This document shows, piece after piece, positions 9,946 through 18,467 of a stretch of DNA of 46,921 nt. The notes below the pieces were generated by a model, which had not been told where the DNA came from, searched no databases, and was given only the letters and a program-made list of their open reading frames with translations. How positions within the stretch are numbered: the stretch's first letter is position 1; each line of letters opens with the position of its first letter. The position numbers and the translations under genes were made by a program. Origin of the DNA: Anaeroplasmataceae bacterium. GTDB lineage: Bacteria > Bacillota_I > Bacilli_A > Acholeplasmatales > Anaeroplasmataceae. The stretch covers positions 1 to 46,921 of the forward strand of contig JAIEEQ010000077.1 in NCBI GenBank assembly GCA_029067355.1, in the 5' to 3' direction.

Positions 9946-10587
9946 ATGAGATTACGAAAAGTGAAAAATGCGCTTGAGCGCTTAAAAGAAAATGAAACAT
10001 TTTTTATAGAAAATCCAACACAGTATCGTGGGAACTGGTCTACACTATTTGGAAATAATCATCCTATTCATATTGAAATTGGGTGTGGCAAGGGACAATT
10101 TATCAAAGAACTTGCCTCCCTAAATCCCAATATTAATTACATAGCCATTGAAAAATATGATTCTGTGTTATTACGTGCAAGTGAGAAGTTTCTTGATTCC
10201 TCTATAAAAAATTTGAAACTAATTTTATTAGATGCAACTCAAATAGAAGAGGTATTTAAAGAAGAGGAGATTTCCTTAATTTACATAAATTTTTCTGACC
10301 CATGGCCAAAAAGTGCTCATAAAAAAAGACGCTTAACTTATAAGACCTTCTTAGAAAGCTATAAAAAGATTTTGACCGCAGATGGGGCAATTTATCAAAA
10401 GACTGATAATCGCCATCTTTTTGAATTCTCTTTGGAATCCTTCTGTGAAAATGGCTGGCTGATTTCAAATATTTCCTTAGATCTTCATCAGGATCTTAAT
10501 ATTTTTAATATAGAAACTGAATTTGAGGAAAAATGGTCAAAGCTTGGTCCGATTTATCGCTTAGAAGCTAGAAAACGGAGTGTATAA
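9946..10587 (+). CDS. trmB: tRNA (guanine-N7-)-methyltransferase TrmB
   Basis: TrmB makes m7G46 in the tRNA variable loop using SAM. The 213 residues show the SAM-binding motif IEIGCGKGQFI (about residue 45), IAIEKYDS, and the family signature INFSDPWPKSAHKKRRLTY with the substrate-binding Asp/Pro/Trp block near residue 117, followed by the KTDN segment (about 148). No obvious SD is present between pepV and this gene, so coupling to pepV translation is likely. Length and motifs are fully regular. Confidence 0.96.
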   Translation: MRLRKVKNALERLKENETFFIENPTQYRGNWSTLFGNNHPIHIEIGCGKGQFIKELASLNPNINYIAIEKYDSVLLRASEKFLDSSIKNLKLILLDATQIEEVFKEEEISLIYINFSDPWPKSAHKKRRLTYKTFLESYKKILTADGAIYQKTDNRHLFEFSLESFCENGWLISNISLDLHQDLNIFNIETEFEEKWSKLGPIYRLEARKRSV

Positions 10588-10589
10588 AT

Positions 10590-11306
10590 ATGGCATATTA
10601 TGCTTTATTAGGTGGTAAGAGCATACCTCACATAAGAGATTTTTCTTTAGAAGAGAAAATATTTGCTCACCTTAATAAAAAGCCAAAAAGGATTTTATTC
10701 GTTCCCTTAGCAACTTACCCAGACCTTCAATCCTCTATAAAAAAATTTGAGACATTAATTGATGGAAAATATGAAATAGATTTCTTGACGGAGGTAAAGG
10801 ATCCTGCTGAGGCTAGAAGACTCTTTTATGAGGCTGAGGTCATCTATTTTGGTGGAGGAAAGGCTGGGGTACTTGTTGAGCAGGCAAAAATCCTATGTAT
10901 AGATGCTTTGCTAAAGGAACTAAATAGCACAGATAAGCTATTTATAGGAATATCTGCTGGAGCGATTCTTTTTTCAAAATTGGGAATGGGAGATCAGTAC
11001 GTCTATAAGAACAATTTACAAATGTGGAACTATAAGATGGTAGAGGGACTAGGCATCCTTCCTATAACAGTATGCCCTCACTACGATCATGATGGTCTAG
11101 AATGCTACAATGATGTAGTAAAAAAATATCCCTATTGTGGATATGCGTTAGAAGATGATACAGCTATATGCTTTGATTCAGAAGTTTTTGTTTTTAAAGG
11201 GGATTCAAAGAAAAGTGTTTATTTCTTTGATTTGGAAAATGACTTTATTATGAAGCCCCTCTATGAAAGAATAAAAAAGAGGTCTTTATATAAAATAGTA
11301 AAATAG
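10590..11306 (+). CDS. S51 family peptidase (PepE/cyanophycinase-like, class I amidotransferase fold)
   Basis: A 238-residue protein with the S51 fold: IYFGGGKAGVLVEQ near residue 90 and the nucleophile elbow GISAGAILF near residue 122 carrying the active Ser. A late CPHYDHDG supplies the His. Relatives cut Asp-X dipeptides or are uncharacterised YgaJ-type proteins. Which substrate is used here is unknown. It follows trmB by two bases and ends before a short A/T-rich gap leading to pdp. Confidence 0.85.
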   Translation: MAYYALLGGKSIPHIRDFSLEEKIFAHLNKKPKRILFVPLATYPDLQSSIKKFETLIDGKYEIDFLTEVKDPAEARRLFYEAEVIYFGGGKAGVLVEQAKILCIDALLKELNSTDKLFIGISAGAILFSKLGMGDQYVYKNNLQMWNYKMVEGLGILPITVCPHYDHDGLECYNDVVKKYPYCGYALEDDTAICFDSEVFVFKGDSKKSVYFFDLENDFIMKPLYERIKKRSLYKIVK

Positions 11307-11387
11307 ACCCTATAAAGTATCTTTTATTTTAATAAAAAAAATGATAAAATTAGACTATAAAAATACGATTATAAGGAGAAATGATTA

Positions 11388-12686
11388 ATGCGAGCAGTAG
11401 ATATTATTATTAAGAAGCGAGATGGATTTGAGCTATCTAAGGAAGAAATTTCCTTTTTTATTCAAGGATTTACAGATGGAACAATAGATACCTATCAGGC
11501 ATCTGCCTTGACTATGGCAATTTATTTTAGAGGAATGACTGATTTAGAGGCTACCTATCTAACAGAAAGTATCCTTCATAGTGGTGACGTTCTTAATTTA
11601 AGTGCAATTAAGGGAATCAAGGTAGATAAGCACTCTACTGGAGGTGTAGGAGATAAAACCTCCTTAGTTGTAGGTCCGCTTGTAGCCTCTTTAGGGATAA
11701 AGTTTGCTAAAATGAGTGGAAGAGGACTTGGTCATACTGGAGGAACCTTAGATAAATTAGAAGCAATTCCAGGCTATAATATAAATATAAAGGAAGAAGA
11801 ATTTATCAAGCAGGTAAATCAAATTGGAATTGCTTTAGTTGGACAAACAGGAGAATTAGCACCAGCTGATAAGAAGCTTTACGCGTTACGCGATGTTACA
11901 GGTACCGTAGAATCCATCCCTTTGATCGCCTCCTCCATTATGAGTAAAAAACTTGCCAGTGGTGCTGATGCCATTTGCTTAGATGTCAAGGTGGGAAGTG
12001 GGGCATTTATGAAAAATGAGAAAGATGCTACTTTACTTGCTACCTTAATGGTAAATATTGGAAAAAACTGTGGAAAGGATATGACTGCAATCCTTACAAA
12101 TATGGATGAGCCTCTTGGACTAGCGATTGGGAATTCCTTAGAGGTTATTGAGGCGATTGACACACTAAATGGTAATGGCCCTAAGGATTTTACAGAGCTT
12201 TGCTTAGAGGTAGCAGCTCAGCTTGTTCTTTCTGCAAAACTAGCTAAAACAATAGATGAGGCTAAGGCTTTATTAGAAAAGCAGATTCAAAATAAAGAGG
12301 GTCTTAAGACTCTTGCTAAGCTTGTAGAGGCTCAAGGAGGAGACGCTTCCTATATTTATCATCCAGAACAATTTAGAAAAGCAAAATATACAGCTGAAGT
12401 AAAGGCCACAGAGAATGGCTATGTAGGTCATATTGACGCACTAGCTATTGGAAATGCAGCAATGATGCTTGGAGCAGGTCGCAGTAAAATTGGAGATGCA
12501 ATTGACCATAGTGTAGGTATAATTTTACAGAAAAAGGTAAATGATAAGATACATAAGGGTGATGTTTTAGCTGTTTTATATTCTAATACACAAGAGGTTG
12601 AGGAACAGGCTTTAATTGTGAGAAAAGCTTATCAAATTTCTGAAAAACAGGTTGATTCTAAATTAATTTTGAAAATTATTAAATAA
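11388..12686 (+). CDS. pdp: Pyrimidine-nucleoside phosphorylase
   Basis: It phosphorolyses uridine, deoxyuridine and thymidine in nucleoside salvage. The 432-residue protein has the N-terminal alpha domain, the phosphate-binding signature KHSTGGVGDKTSLVVGPLVA and the SGRGLGHTGGTLDKLE signature of thymidine/pyrimidine phosphorylases (about residues 80-125). The catalytic Lys/Ser region SIMSKKLASGADAICLDVKVGSGAFMK follows, and the C-terminal beta domain includes GNAAMMLGAGR. The SD AAGGAGA is well placed. No other salvage gene is adjacent. Confidence 0.96.
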   Translation: MRAVDIIIKKRDGFELSKEEISFFIQGFTDGTIDTYQASALTMAIYFRGMTDLEATYLTESILHSGDVLNLSAIKGIKVDKHSTGGVGDKTSLVVGPLVASLGIKFAKMSGRGLGHTGGTLDKLEAIPGYNINIKEEEFIKQVNQIGIALVGQTGELAPADKKLYALRDVTGTVESIPLIASSIMSKKLASGADAICLDVKVGSGAFMKNEKDATLLATLMVNIGKNCGKDMTAILTNMDEPLGLAIGNSLEVIEAIDTLNGNGPKDFTELCLEVAAQLVLSAKLAKTIDEAKALLEKQIQNKEGLKTLAKLVEAQGGDASYIYHPEQFRKAKYTAEVKATENGYVGHIDALAIGNAAMMLGAGRSKIGDAIDHSVGIILQKKVNDKIHKGDVLAVLYSNTQEVEEQALIVRKAYQISEKQVDSKLILKIIK

Positions 12687-12690
12687 GTTG

Positions 12691-12719
12691 TTGAAAAGAA
12701 TAAAACTTAATGATATAAT
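12691..12719 (+). promoter_or_regulatory. Sigma-A promoter of secG
   Basis: TTGAAA (12691-12696), a 17-bp spacer and a perfect TATAAT (12714-12719) lie 6 bases after the pdp stop. The predicted start near 12726 leaves a leader of about 29 bases before secG. Confidence 0.8.
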
Positions 12720-12754
12720 TGTTAAGAAGTTTTAAGACAAATATAAGGAGATTT

Positions 12755-12985
12755 ATGCCAATGGAATGGATAGATTATATTGTATTGATTTTATCAATCG
12801 CTTTAATTGCCATCGTTATGATGCAAAATTCTAAAGATGATATAAATGATGCTTTTAATGGAAGTAAATCTGAGCTGTTTAAAAATCAAAAAACACGTGG
12901 AGTAGAGCTTGTACTACAAAGAGCTACTATTGTACTTGGTATTTTATTTATTGCAGCTGTTATTACATCTGTTGCCTTACACTAA
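12755..12985 (+). CDS. secG: Preprotein translocase subunit SecG
   Basis: SecG assists the SecYE channel. The product of about 76 residues has two membrane helices (about 6-22 and 50-72) joined by the polar loop with MQNSKDDINDAFNGSKSELF, which matches SecG. The SD AAGGAG (12745-12750) serves the ATG at 12755 or the ATG at 12761; I took the first. The gene is followed by a terminator and then rnr, the normal secG-rnr-smpB-ssrA order of Bacillota. Confidence 0.92.
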   Translation: MPMEWIDYIVLILSIALIAIVMMQNSKDDINDAFNGSKSELFKNQKTRGVELVLQRATIVLGILFIAAVITSVALH

Positions 12986-12990
12986 CCCTT

Positions 12991-13018
12991 GAGATTTCGG
13001 AAGAAATCTCTTTTTTTT
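12991..13018 (+). terminator. Terminator between secG and rnr
   Basis: A perfect 8-bp stem GAGATTTC/GAAATCTC with a GGAA tetraloop and 8 T residues. The rnr SD starts 5 bases later, so it may act as a partial terminator or attenuator that tunes read-through into rnr-smpB-ssrA. Confidence 0.88.
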
Positions 13019-13036
13019 CCTAAGGAGGTGAAAAGA

Positions 13037-15121
13037 ATGAGGAATAAAATTATAGAATTAACCAAGCAAGGAATCACTGACTATGCAGAAATTCAATCTA
13101 TTTTACGAATTTCAAAAAAGAAACTTTCTTCAATATTAGAGGAGCTTGTAGAAAATAATATACTTTATCACCCTAAAGGAACACATTTCTATGGGTTTAT
13201 AAAAATAGGAAAGATTCAAATCAAATCTGCTGGATATGGATTTATTACAGTAGATGAGGAGGAAGAGGACTATTTTGTAAAGGAAGATTACCTTTCCAAT
13301 CTATATACTGATGATATTGTTTTATTTTATCCTTATTCTAGTGGGCATCGGTTATTAAATGCTGCCATTATAAGGGTTGAGAAACGAGGTCATGAGTTTA
13401 TTATAGGCAGCTATAAGAAAAGAGTGCGAAAGGGAAAGGAAAAGTATTATATTGAGTCCTATAATCCAAATTTTTCTGTAAAGGCACTTGTAAAAAAGAC
13501 TCTTCCTGATATAGAAGAGGGGATGATTGTTTATGGAAGACTTTCCTATGTGGGAACAGCAATTGAGGCTGAAATCATAGAAATCGTAGGACATAAGGAT
13601 GATCCAGGCATTGAAATCAGTCAAATTGCTCTAGAATATGGCTTTCAGACAGAATTTCCTAAGGAGGTTTATGAAGAAATCCATAGCATTAAGGATTATG
13701 TCACAGAGGAAGAAGCCTTAAACCGAAGAGATTTTAGAAATGAACTCATTATAACGATTGACGGAGATGATTCTAAGGATTTTGATGATGCCATTCAGGT
13801 TAAGAAAAATGAAGATGGTAGCTTTCTTCTTGGCGTTTATATTGCTGATGTAGCCCACTATGTCAAGGAGCATAGCCCTTTAGATAAGGAGGCATTAAAA
13901 AGAGGTACCTCTGTATATTTGGCTGACAGGGTAATTCCTATGCTTCCACATAAGCTTTCTAATGGAATTTGTTCATTAAATGAGGGAGTAGACCGACTTG
14001 TGTTAGCCTGTCTAATGACCATTTCTAAGGAAGGAAAGTTACTTAATTATGATATATGTGAAGGAATTATTTCCTCTAGGCATCGTATGACCTACCGCAA
14101 GGTAAATGCCCTCTTAAGAAAAGAAGAAAGTATAGAACAGACCTATCCAGATTTAGTAGCACCAGTTGCTTTAATGAAAGATCTGTCTAGTATACTTCGT
14201 AAAAAAAGAAAGAAAATGGGAGCTTTAGAATTTGACGTCCCTGAGTATAAATTTAAACTATCAAGTACAGGAGAGCCATATGAGATATATCCAGTAGAAC
14301 GAGATACTGCTGAACGTATAATAGAGGATTTTATGCTGATGGCCAATGAAACCATAGCTTATCATATGAATATTATGCAGCTTCCTTGTATCTATCGTGT
14401 GCATGAAAAGCCAGATCAGGATAAGCTTTTAGAAACCCTAAAGGAAATTTCTCAAATAGGAATTTCTTTAGATCAGAAGCAAAAAAAGGTTACGGCTTAT
14501 CAAATTCAAAATATAATTCAAGCCTTAGAAGAAGTTCCTCACAAGGAAATCTATCACCAGATTCTTTTAAGAAGTATGATGAAGGCTAGATACTCTAGTA
14601 GCTGTTTAGGTCATTATGGTCTTGCGATGCAATATTATTGTCATTTTACCTCACCAATTCGCAGATATCCAGATTTGATGGTTCATCGTCTGATTAAGAA
14701 TACTTTGCTGTACCCTAAAAATTTAGAAAAGGATATAAAAAAATATGAGGAACAGCTTCCAGAAATTGCTTTAAGAACTTCTTCAAGTGAACGTCTAGCC
14801 ATTGATTGTGAGCGAGAGGTAAATGATATGCTTTATGCATGGTATATGGAAAAGCATCTTCATTCCGTATTTCAGGGAGTTATTACCTCAATTACCTCCT
14901 TTGGAATCTTTGTCACCCTTGAAAATGGTGTAGAGGGATTAGTGAATAAGGAAACTCTTCATGGATTTTTTGAATATCAAGAGGCCACAAATTGTTATTC
15001 TGATGGAAAAACAGAATATCGTATAGGCAATGAGGTAGAAATCGTTGTAGTTGGGGCAGATAGAAGAACACAAAGGGTTGATTTTATGCTTCAAAACGAT
15101 TATAATTTACTTGAGGATTAA
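13037..15121 (+). CDS. rnr: Ribonuclease R
   Basis: A 3'-5' exoribonuclease that degrades structured RNA and, with SmpB and tmRNA, non-stop messages. The 694 residues run from an N-terminal winged-helix domain through cold-shock OB folds to the RNB catalytic domain, with TIDGDDSKDFDDAI near residue 240 carrying the metal-binding Asp residues. The conserved HYGLAMQYYCHFTSPIRRYPDLMVHR block follows, and then a C-terminal S1 domain (FQGVITSITSFGIFVTLENGVEGLV). The ATG at 13037, six bases after AGGAGGTG, is the start; the in-frame codon upstream lies in the terminator. Confidence 0.97.
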   Translation: MRNKIIELTKQGITDYAEIQSILRISKKKLSSILEELVENNILYHPKGTHFYGFIKIGKIQIKSAGYGFITVDEEEEDYFVKEDYLSNLYTDDIVLFYPYSSGHRLLNAAIIRVEKRGHEFIIGSYKKRVRKGKEKYYIESYNPNFSVKALVKKTLPDIEEGMIVYGRLSYVGTAIEAEIIEIVGHKDDPGIEISQIALEYGFQTEFPKEVYEEIHSIKDYVTEEEALNRRDFRNELIITIDGDDSKDFDDAIQVKKNEDGSFLLGVYIADVAHYVKEHSPLDKEALKRGTSVYLADRVIPMLPHKLSNGICSLNEGVDRLVLACLMTISKEGKLLNYDICEGIISSRHRMTYRKVNALLRKEESIEQTYPDLVAPVALMKDLSSILRKKRKKMGALEFDVPEYKFKLSSTGEPYEIYPVERDTAERIIEDFMLMANETIAYHMNIMQLPCIYRVHEKPDQDKLLETLKEISQIGISLDQKQKKVTAYQIQNIIQALEEVPHKEIYHQILLRSMMKARYSSSCLGHYGLAMQYYCHFTSPIRRYPDLMVHRLIKNTLLYPKNLEKDIKKYEEQLPEIALRTSSSERLAIDCEREVNDMLYAWYMEKHLHSVFQGVITSITSFGIFVTLENGVEGLVNKETLHGFFEYQEATNCYSDGKTEYRIGNEVEIVVVGADRRTQRVDFMLQNDYNLLED

Positions 15122-15125
15122 GACA

Positions 15126-15578
15126 ATGAAACTAGTATGTCAGAATAAAAAGGCAAGCTTTGAATATTTCATTTTGGATACCTTTGAGGCTGGTATAAAG
15201 CTTACAGGAACAGAGATTAAGGCAATTCGTGCAGGGAAATGCAATATCAATGATGCTTATGTTTTAATTAAAAATAACAAGCCCTATCTTTTAAATATGA
15301 ATATTGCAAAATATGATAAAGGAAATCTCTTTAATCATGATGAGTTTAGAACAAGAGAACTGCTCCTACATCAGCATGAAATCGTAAAGTTGGCTACAAA
15401 GGTTAAGCTAGAGGGGCTGGCTATTGTTGCAACAAAGGCATATTTTGTTGATTCTCTTCTCAAAATTGAAATCGCCCTATGTAAGGGTAAAAAGCTCACA
15501 GATAAAAGAGAATCCTTGAAGGAAAAGGATAGCAAAAGAAGAATAGAAAAGGCTTTGAAAAATTCCATAAGAATATAA
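15126..15578 (+). CDS. smpB: SsrA-binding protein SmpB
   Basis: SmpB binds the tRNA-like domain of tmRNA and brings it to stalled ribosomes. The 150-residue protein has the beta-barrel start (FEYFILDTFEAGIKLTGTEIKAIRAGKCNINDAYV), the NPKRKLLLH-type block as FRTRELLLHQHEI, and the basic C-terminal helix region (KGKKLTDKRESLKEKDSKRRIEKAL) that enters the mRNA channel. It starts 4 bases after the rnr stop. An inverted repeat overlaps its stop region, and ssrA begins 27 bases later. Confidence 0.96.
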   Translation: MKLVCQNKKASFEYFILDTFEAGIKLTGTEIKAIRAGKCNINDAYVLIKNNKPYLLNMNIAKYDKGNLFNHDEFRTRELLLHQHEIVKLATKVKLEGLAIVATKAYFVDSLLKIEIALCKGKKLTDKRESLKEKDSKRRIEKALKNSIRI

Positions 15579-15601
15579 TCCATAGAAGCTCTCTATGGAT
15601 T
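15577..15601 (+). repeat. Perfect 10-bp hairpin between smpB and ssrA
   Basis: AATCCATAGA (15577-15586) and TCTATGGATT (15592-15601) pair perfectly around a 5-base loop. No T run follows, so it is not a standard terminator. It overlaps the smpB stop codon and ends 4 bases before the mature tmRNA 5' end, fitting a processing signal in a smpB-ssrA co-transcript. Confidence 0.8.
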
Positions 15602-15605
15602 CCAT

Positions 15606-15987
15606 GGGGTCGTTTTTGGATTCGCCGTGGTGATTTAAGCTATATAAGCACGTAGCAGTAGTCTGCTTTAAAAACGTCGAGGTTAAATAACCGCAAAAAA
15701 TACACATTTATTTGCACGCTCTAACAATATGAGCGCTGCATACGCTTGCTAATTTAATCCAAGCGACTTTCTAAGTATGTTTCCTATGGCATTCTTAAGA
15801 AGGGTTCATTTCATATAGGATATATCCATTTGGTGCTACTCTAACCAAATGGAAGAATAAAATAGAGTGTAGTTTGTCTTTGACTTGTTTATTTGTTTAG
15901 GGCAAATGAAAACTTTAAATAAACTAAACGTGTAGAAAGTATAGTGGCGTTGCTGCGTACGGGGGTTCGACTCCCCCCGGCTCCACC
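15606..15987 (+). ncRNA. ssrA: Transfer-messenger RNA
   Basis: The 5' end GGGGTCG...GGATTCG and the 3' end GGGGGTTCGACTCCCCCCGGCTCCACCA are the tmRNA tRNA-like half; the ends pair over 7 bp and CCA is encoded (15985-15987). The resume codon GCA at 15693 follows AAATAACC, like AAATAGTC-GCA of E. coli. The frame encodes AKNTHLFARSNNMSAAYAC and stops at 15750. The other two frames stop early. The stop lies in the loop of a CGCTTG/CAAGCG hairpin, as in known tmRNAs. The tag ends in -AYAC, not -ALAA. No T-tract terminator follows the 3' end. Confidence 0.95.
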
Positions 15988-16045
15988 AAAATAAATATTC
16001 AGCAAATATCAATAAATTTTCATTTCTATTACAAGGAGGGATATT

Positions 16046-17287
16046 ATGCTAAATTATCATTTAGATAATGATACTTATGTAATTGAAATAACGAACCTAC
16101 GAAGTATTCAGATTATCAACGATATTATAAAATTACTCAATAAGCTTAAGAATGAAGACTGTAAAAAAATTAAATTTGACTTTTGTAATTTACATAACCA
16201 ATCTTACTCTCCAATACACGTTACGATTGTTGGAATAGCACAATTCTATACTCAATACTATGATATAGAGATTACATTTGTTGGACGAAAAAATCAATAC
16301 TTCATTTATACTCTAAAAAATTATTTTGAAAATAATAAAAGCGAGCTTGAAGAAAATATTTTTGATAAAGTAATTGCTTTTAATTCAAATGAAGATGTTG
16401 AATTCATTTCCAACCAAATTCTAACTCAATTAAAAGATACTGTAACTTGTAATCATGGTGTATTAATTGGACTCAGTTGGTGTATGAATGAAATTATGGA
16501 TAATGTATTAAATCATTCAAAGTCTATATCTGGATACATTATGGTTCAAGTTCATAAAAGAAACAAACATATTTCTATCTCTATTTACGATACTGGAATA
16601 GGTCTTAAGAATTCTCTAAGTAAATCCAATGAGTATAATCCATCCTCTGAAGTAGAAGCAATAGAATTAGCAATTCAAAAAGGCGTAACGTGTGATAGAG
16701 TTTTGGGTCAAGGAAATGGATTATGGGGATTAAATCAAATTATATGTGCTAATAAAGGATTTCTATCTATTATGTCAGGTCATACAGAAGCAAGATATGA
16801 CTATTTAAGAGAAAAAAAGAAAATAATTGATTCTATTCCAATAATAAATGATCAGTATCTAACAACAAGAGTTGATTTTACTATTAATTTTAATAATTTA
16901 ATAAACGTTAGTGAGGCATTGGAAAATTATATACCATATGAAAAAATTTCAAGGGATGTTGAAAATATGATAAATATTAGTGGATGGATATGCTTTGATA
17001 TGTTAGAACAATCAAAGGATGAAGGTACTGGTACAAGAAGCTCTGGAAAAAAATTAAGACAGCGACTTTTAAATATTTTACAAATTGAAAATTTACCTGT
17101 TTTAATTGATTTTTCAAATATAGAATCTATCACTTCATCTTTTGCAGATGAGTTTATAGGTAAATTGATTTCTGAAATAGGATTTGTTCAGTTTAGTTCT
17201 AATTTTAGAATTGTAAATGCAAATGATTTTATATCAAATCTAATTAATAAAGCAATTTTGGAGCGTCAGATTCAAAAAAATAGTTGA
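16046..17287 (+). CDS. HATPase (GHKL) protein with N-terminal STAS-like region and C-terminal DUF4325 STAS-like domain
   Basis: A 413-residue protein. Residues 1-110 resemble a divergent STAS-like fold (inference). Residues about 130-285 are a GHKL ATP-binding domain with N-box NEIMDNVLNHS (Glu149, Asn153), G1 box YDTGIGL (182-187) and G2 box GQGNGLWGL (221-229). Residues about 325-405 match the DUF4325 STAS-like domain (GKKLRQRLLN, LIDFSNIESITSSFADEFIG). HATPase and STAS are the parts of SpoIIAB/SpoIIAA-type partner switches, here in one chain. It has no membrane segment or receiver domain. The SD is AAGGAGGG. It lies 58 bases after tmRNA, a common integration site, and has no core-genome partner nearby. 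Confidence 0.78.
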   Translation: MLNYHLDNDTYVIEITNLRSIQIINDIIKLLNKLKNEDCKKIKFDFCNLHNQSYSPIHVTIVGIAQFYTQYYDIEITFVGRKNQYFIYTLKNYFENNKSELEENIFDKVIAFNSNEDVEFISNQILTQLKDTVTCNHGVLIGLSWCMNEIMDNVLNHSKSISGYIMVQVHKRNKHISISIYDTGIGLKNSLSKSNEYNPSSEVEAIELAIQKGVTCDRVLGQGNGLWGLNQIICANKGFLSIMSGHTEARYDYLREKKKIIDSIPIINDQYLTTRVDFTINFNNLINVSEALENYIPYEKISRDVENMINISGWICFDMLEQSKDEGTGTRSSGKKLRQRLLNILQIENLPVLIDFSNIESITSSFADEFIGKLISEIGFVQFSSNFRIVNANDFISNLINKAILERQIQKNS

Positions 17288-17390
17288 TTTTTCTTTTTAA
17301 ATATCATATAATAATAATGCTTACAGCAAAATGTGTATTCTCTTTTAATTGTTTAATTGTATGAATTCCGTTTGTAAGCCAATAATTTTA

Positions 17391-17421
17391 AAAAAAGAGT
17401 AGCTTTTTGCTACCTTTTTTC
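17391..17421 (+). terminator. Terminator after the HATPase gene
   Basis: GTAGC/GCTAC with a TTTTT loop, flanked by an A run on the left and six T residues on the right; it lies about 100 bases after the stop. The rest of the 17288-17667 gap is A/T-rich with only a loose inverted repeat (GCTTACA 17319, TGTAAGC 17373) and a TATAAT near the SDR gene. I see no gene in it. Confidence 0.7.
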
Positions 17422-17667
17422 TTTGCATATAATGTTTTCATAGATAAGAAGAGTTTCTAAATAAAAGAAAAGTAAGAATTCTTTAAATTATAGTCAAATT
17501 AAATGTTTCTTTTTTGTATAAATATTGGTTGATCTTATGCATTGCCCAAACCAAATAGAAAAATGAGAAAAATATTCCCTTTTTTCACTTGTTTTTTTTA
17601 TTTAATAAAATTTTATATTATAGTATAATTCAAAGGACAATTCATAAGAATGAAGAGAGAGTTGAAT

Positions 17668-18414
17668 ATGAGAATAGCTATCGTTACAGGTGCCACAGGT
17701 GGTTTAGGAAAAGAATTTATAAATAATTTATTATTAGAGAATTTAGATGAGATTTGGGCCACTGGTAGAAATGAAAGCAAATTACAAGGTATTAGTCAGA
17801 CTTCTAATAGAATTAGAACCATCGCAATTTATCCAATGTAGAAAACCTAGAGTGATTTATTATGTTTAGAAAAGTCCAATATCAAATATTTAATAAATAA
17901 TGCTGGAATGGCTAAAATGAGTAGTTTTAATGTGTTCTCCATTAAAGAAATTTCAGATACAATTGATGTAAACTATAAATCAGCAACACTTCTAATGAAT
18001 TATGCTATTCCTTATATGAAAAAAGGAGATGTGATTTTAAATGTTAGTTCGGCATCCTCCTTCCAGCCTAAACCTAAGTTATCCTTATATGGTGCAATTA
18101 AATCTTTTTTGAGATCCTATTCAAGAGCTATAAATCAAGAATTAAAGCCTAAGGACATACATGTGTGTGCAGTTTGTCCTGGATGGATAGACACAGATAT
18201 GCTTATTAAAGAAACAGTTGATAGAAAGAAAATAAAATTTCATAGATTAGCTAAAAAGGTAGTCAAAAAGGCACTAAAAGATGATAAAAAAAGAAAAGAT
18301 ATGTCAGTATGCTCCTTATATGTAAAATATGAGCATCTAGTGTCTAAGTTATGGCCACATAAAATAATCATGAAAATCTGGATTAAATTGATTTCAAAAT
18401 ATAAAATTGATTAA
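17668..18414 (+). pseudogene. Short-chain dehydrogenase/reductase interrupted by two in-frame TAG codons
   Basis: One reading frame encodes a full SDR: the NAD(P) site VTGATGGLGKEF near the start, NNAGMAKM, NVSSASSF, the catalytic YGAIK (Tyr-x3-Lys) and PGWIDTDML. The frame is broken only by TAG at 17839-17841 and TAG at 17848-17850, just before the NNAG motif; there is no frameshift. The text around the stops (PM-stop-KT-stop-SDLL) fits two sense codons changed to TAG. A downstream ATG at 17908 would give a protein lacking the cofactor site, so the gene is probably dead. It lies in the accessory patch after tmRNA. Confidence 0.82.
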
Positions 18415-18467
18415 TCATTAAGGAGTAATAGCTATTTTTTAGACTTAAGCATTGGAAGGATGATAAT

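Noticed and set aside
17839-17850. TAG as pyrrolysine or recoded codons in the SDR gene
   Set aside because: TAG terminates several genes here (for example the lipid kinase and coat genes), and no pyl genes or recoding structure are visible; nonsense decay is simpler.
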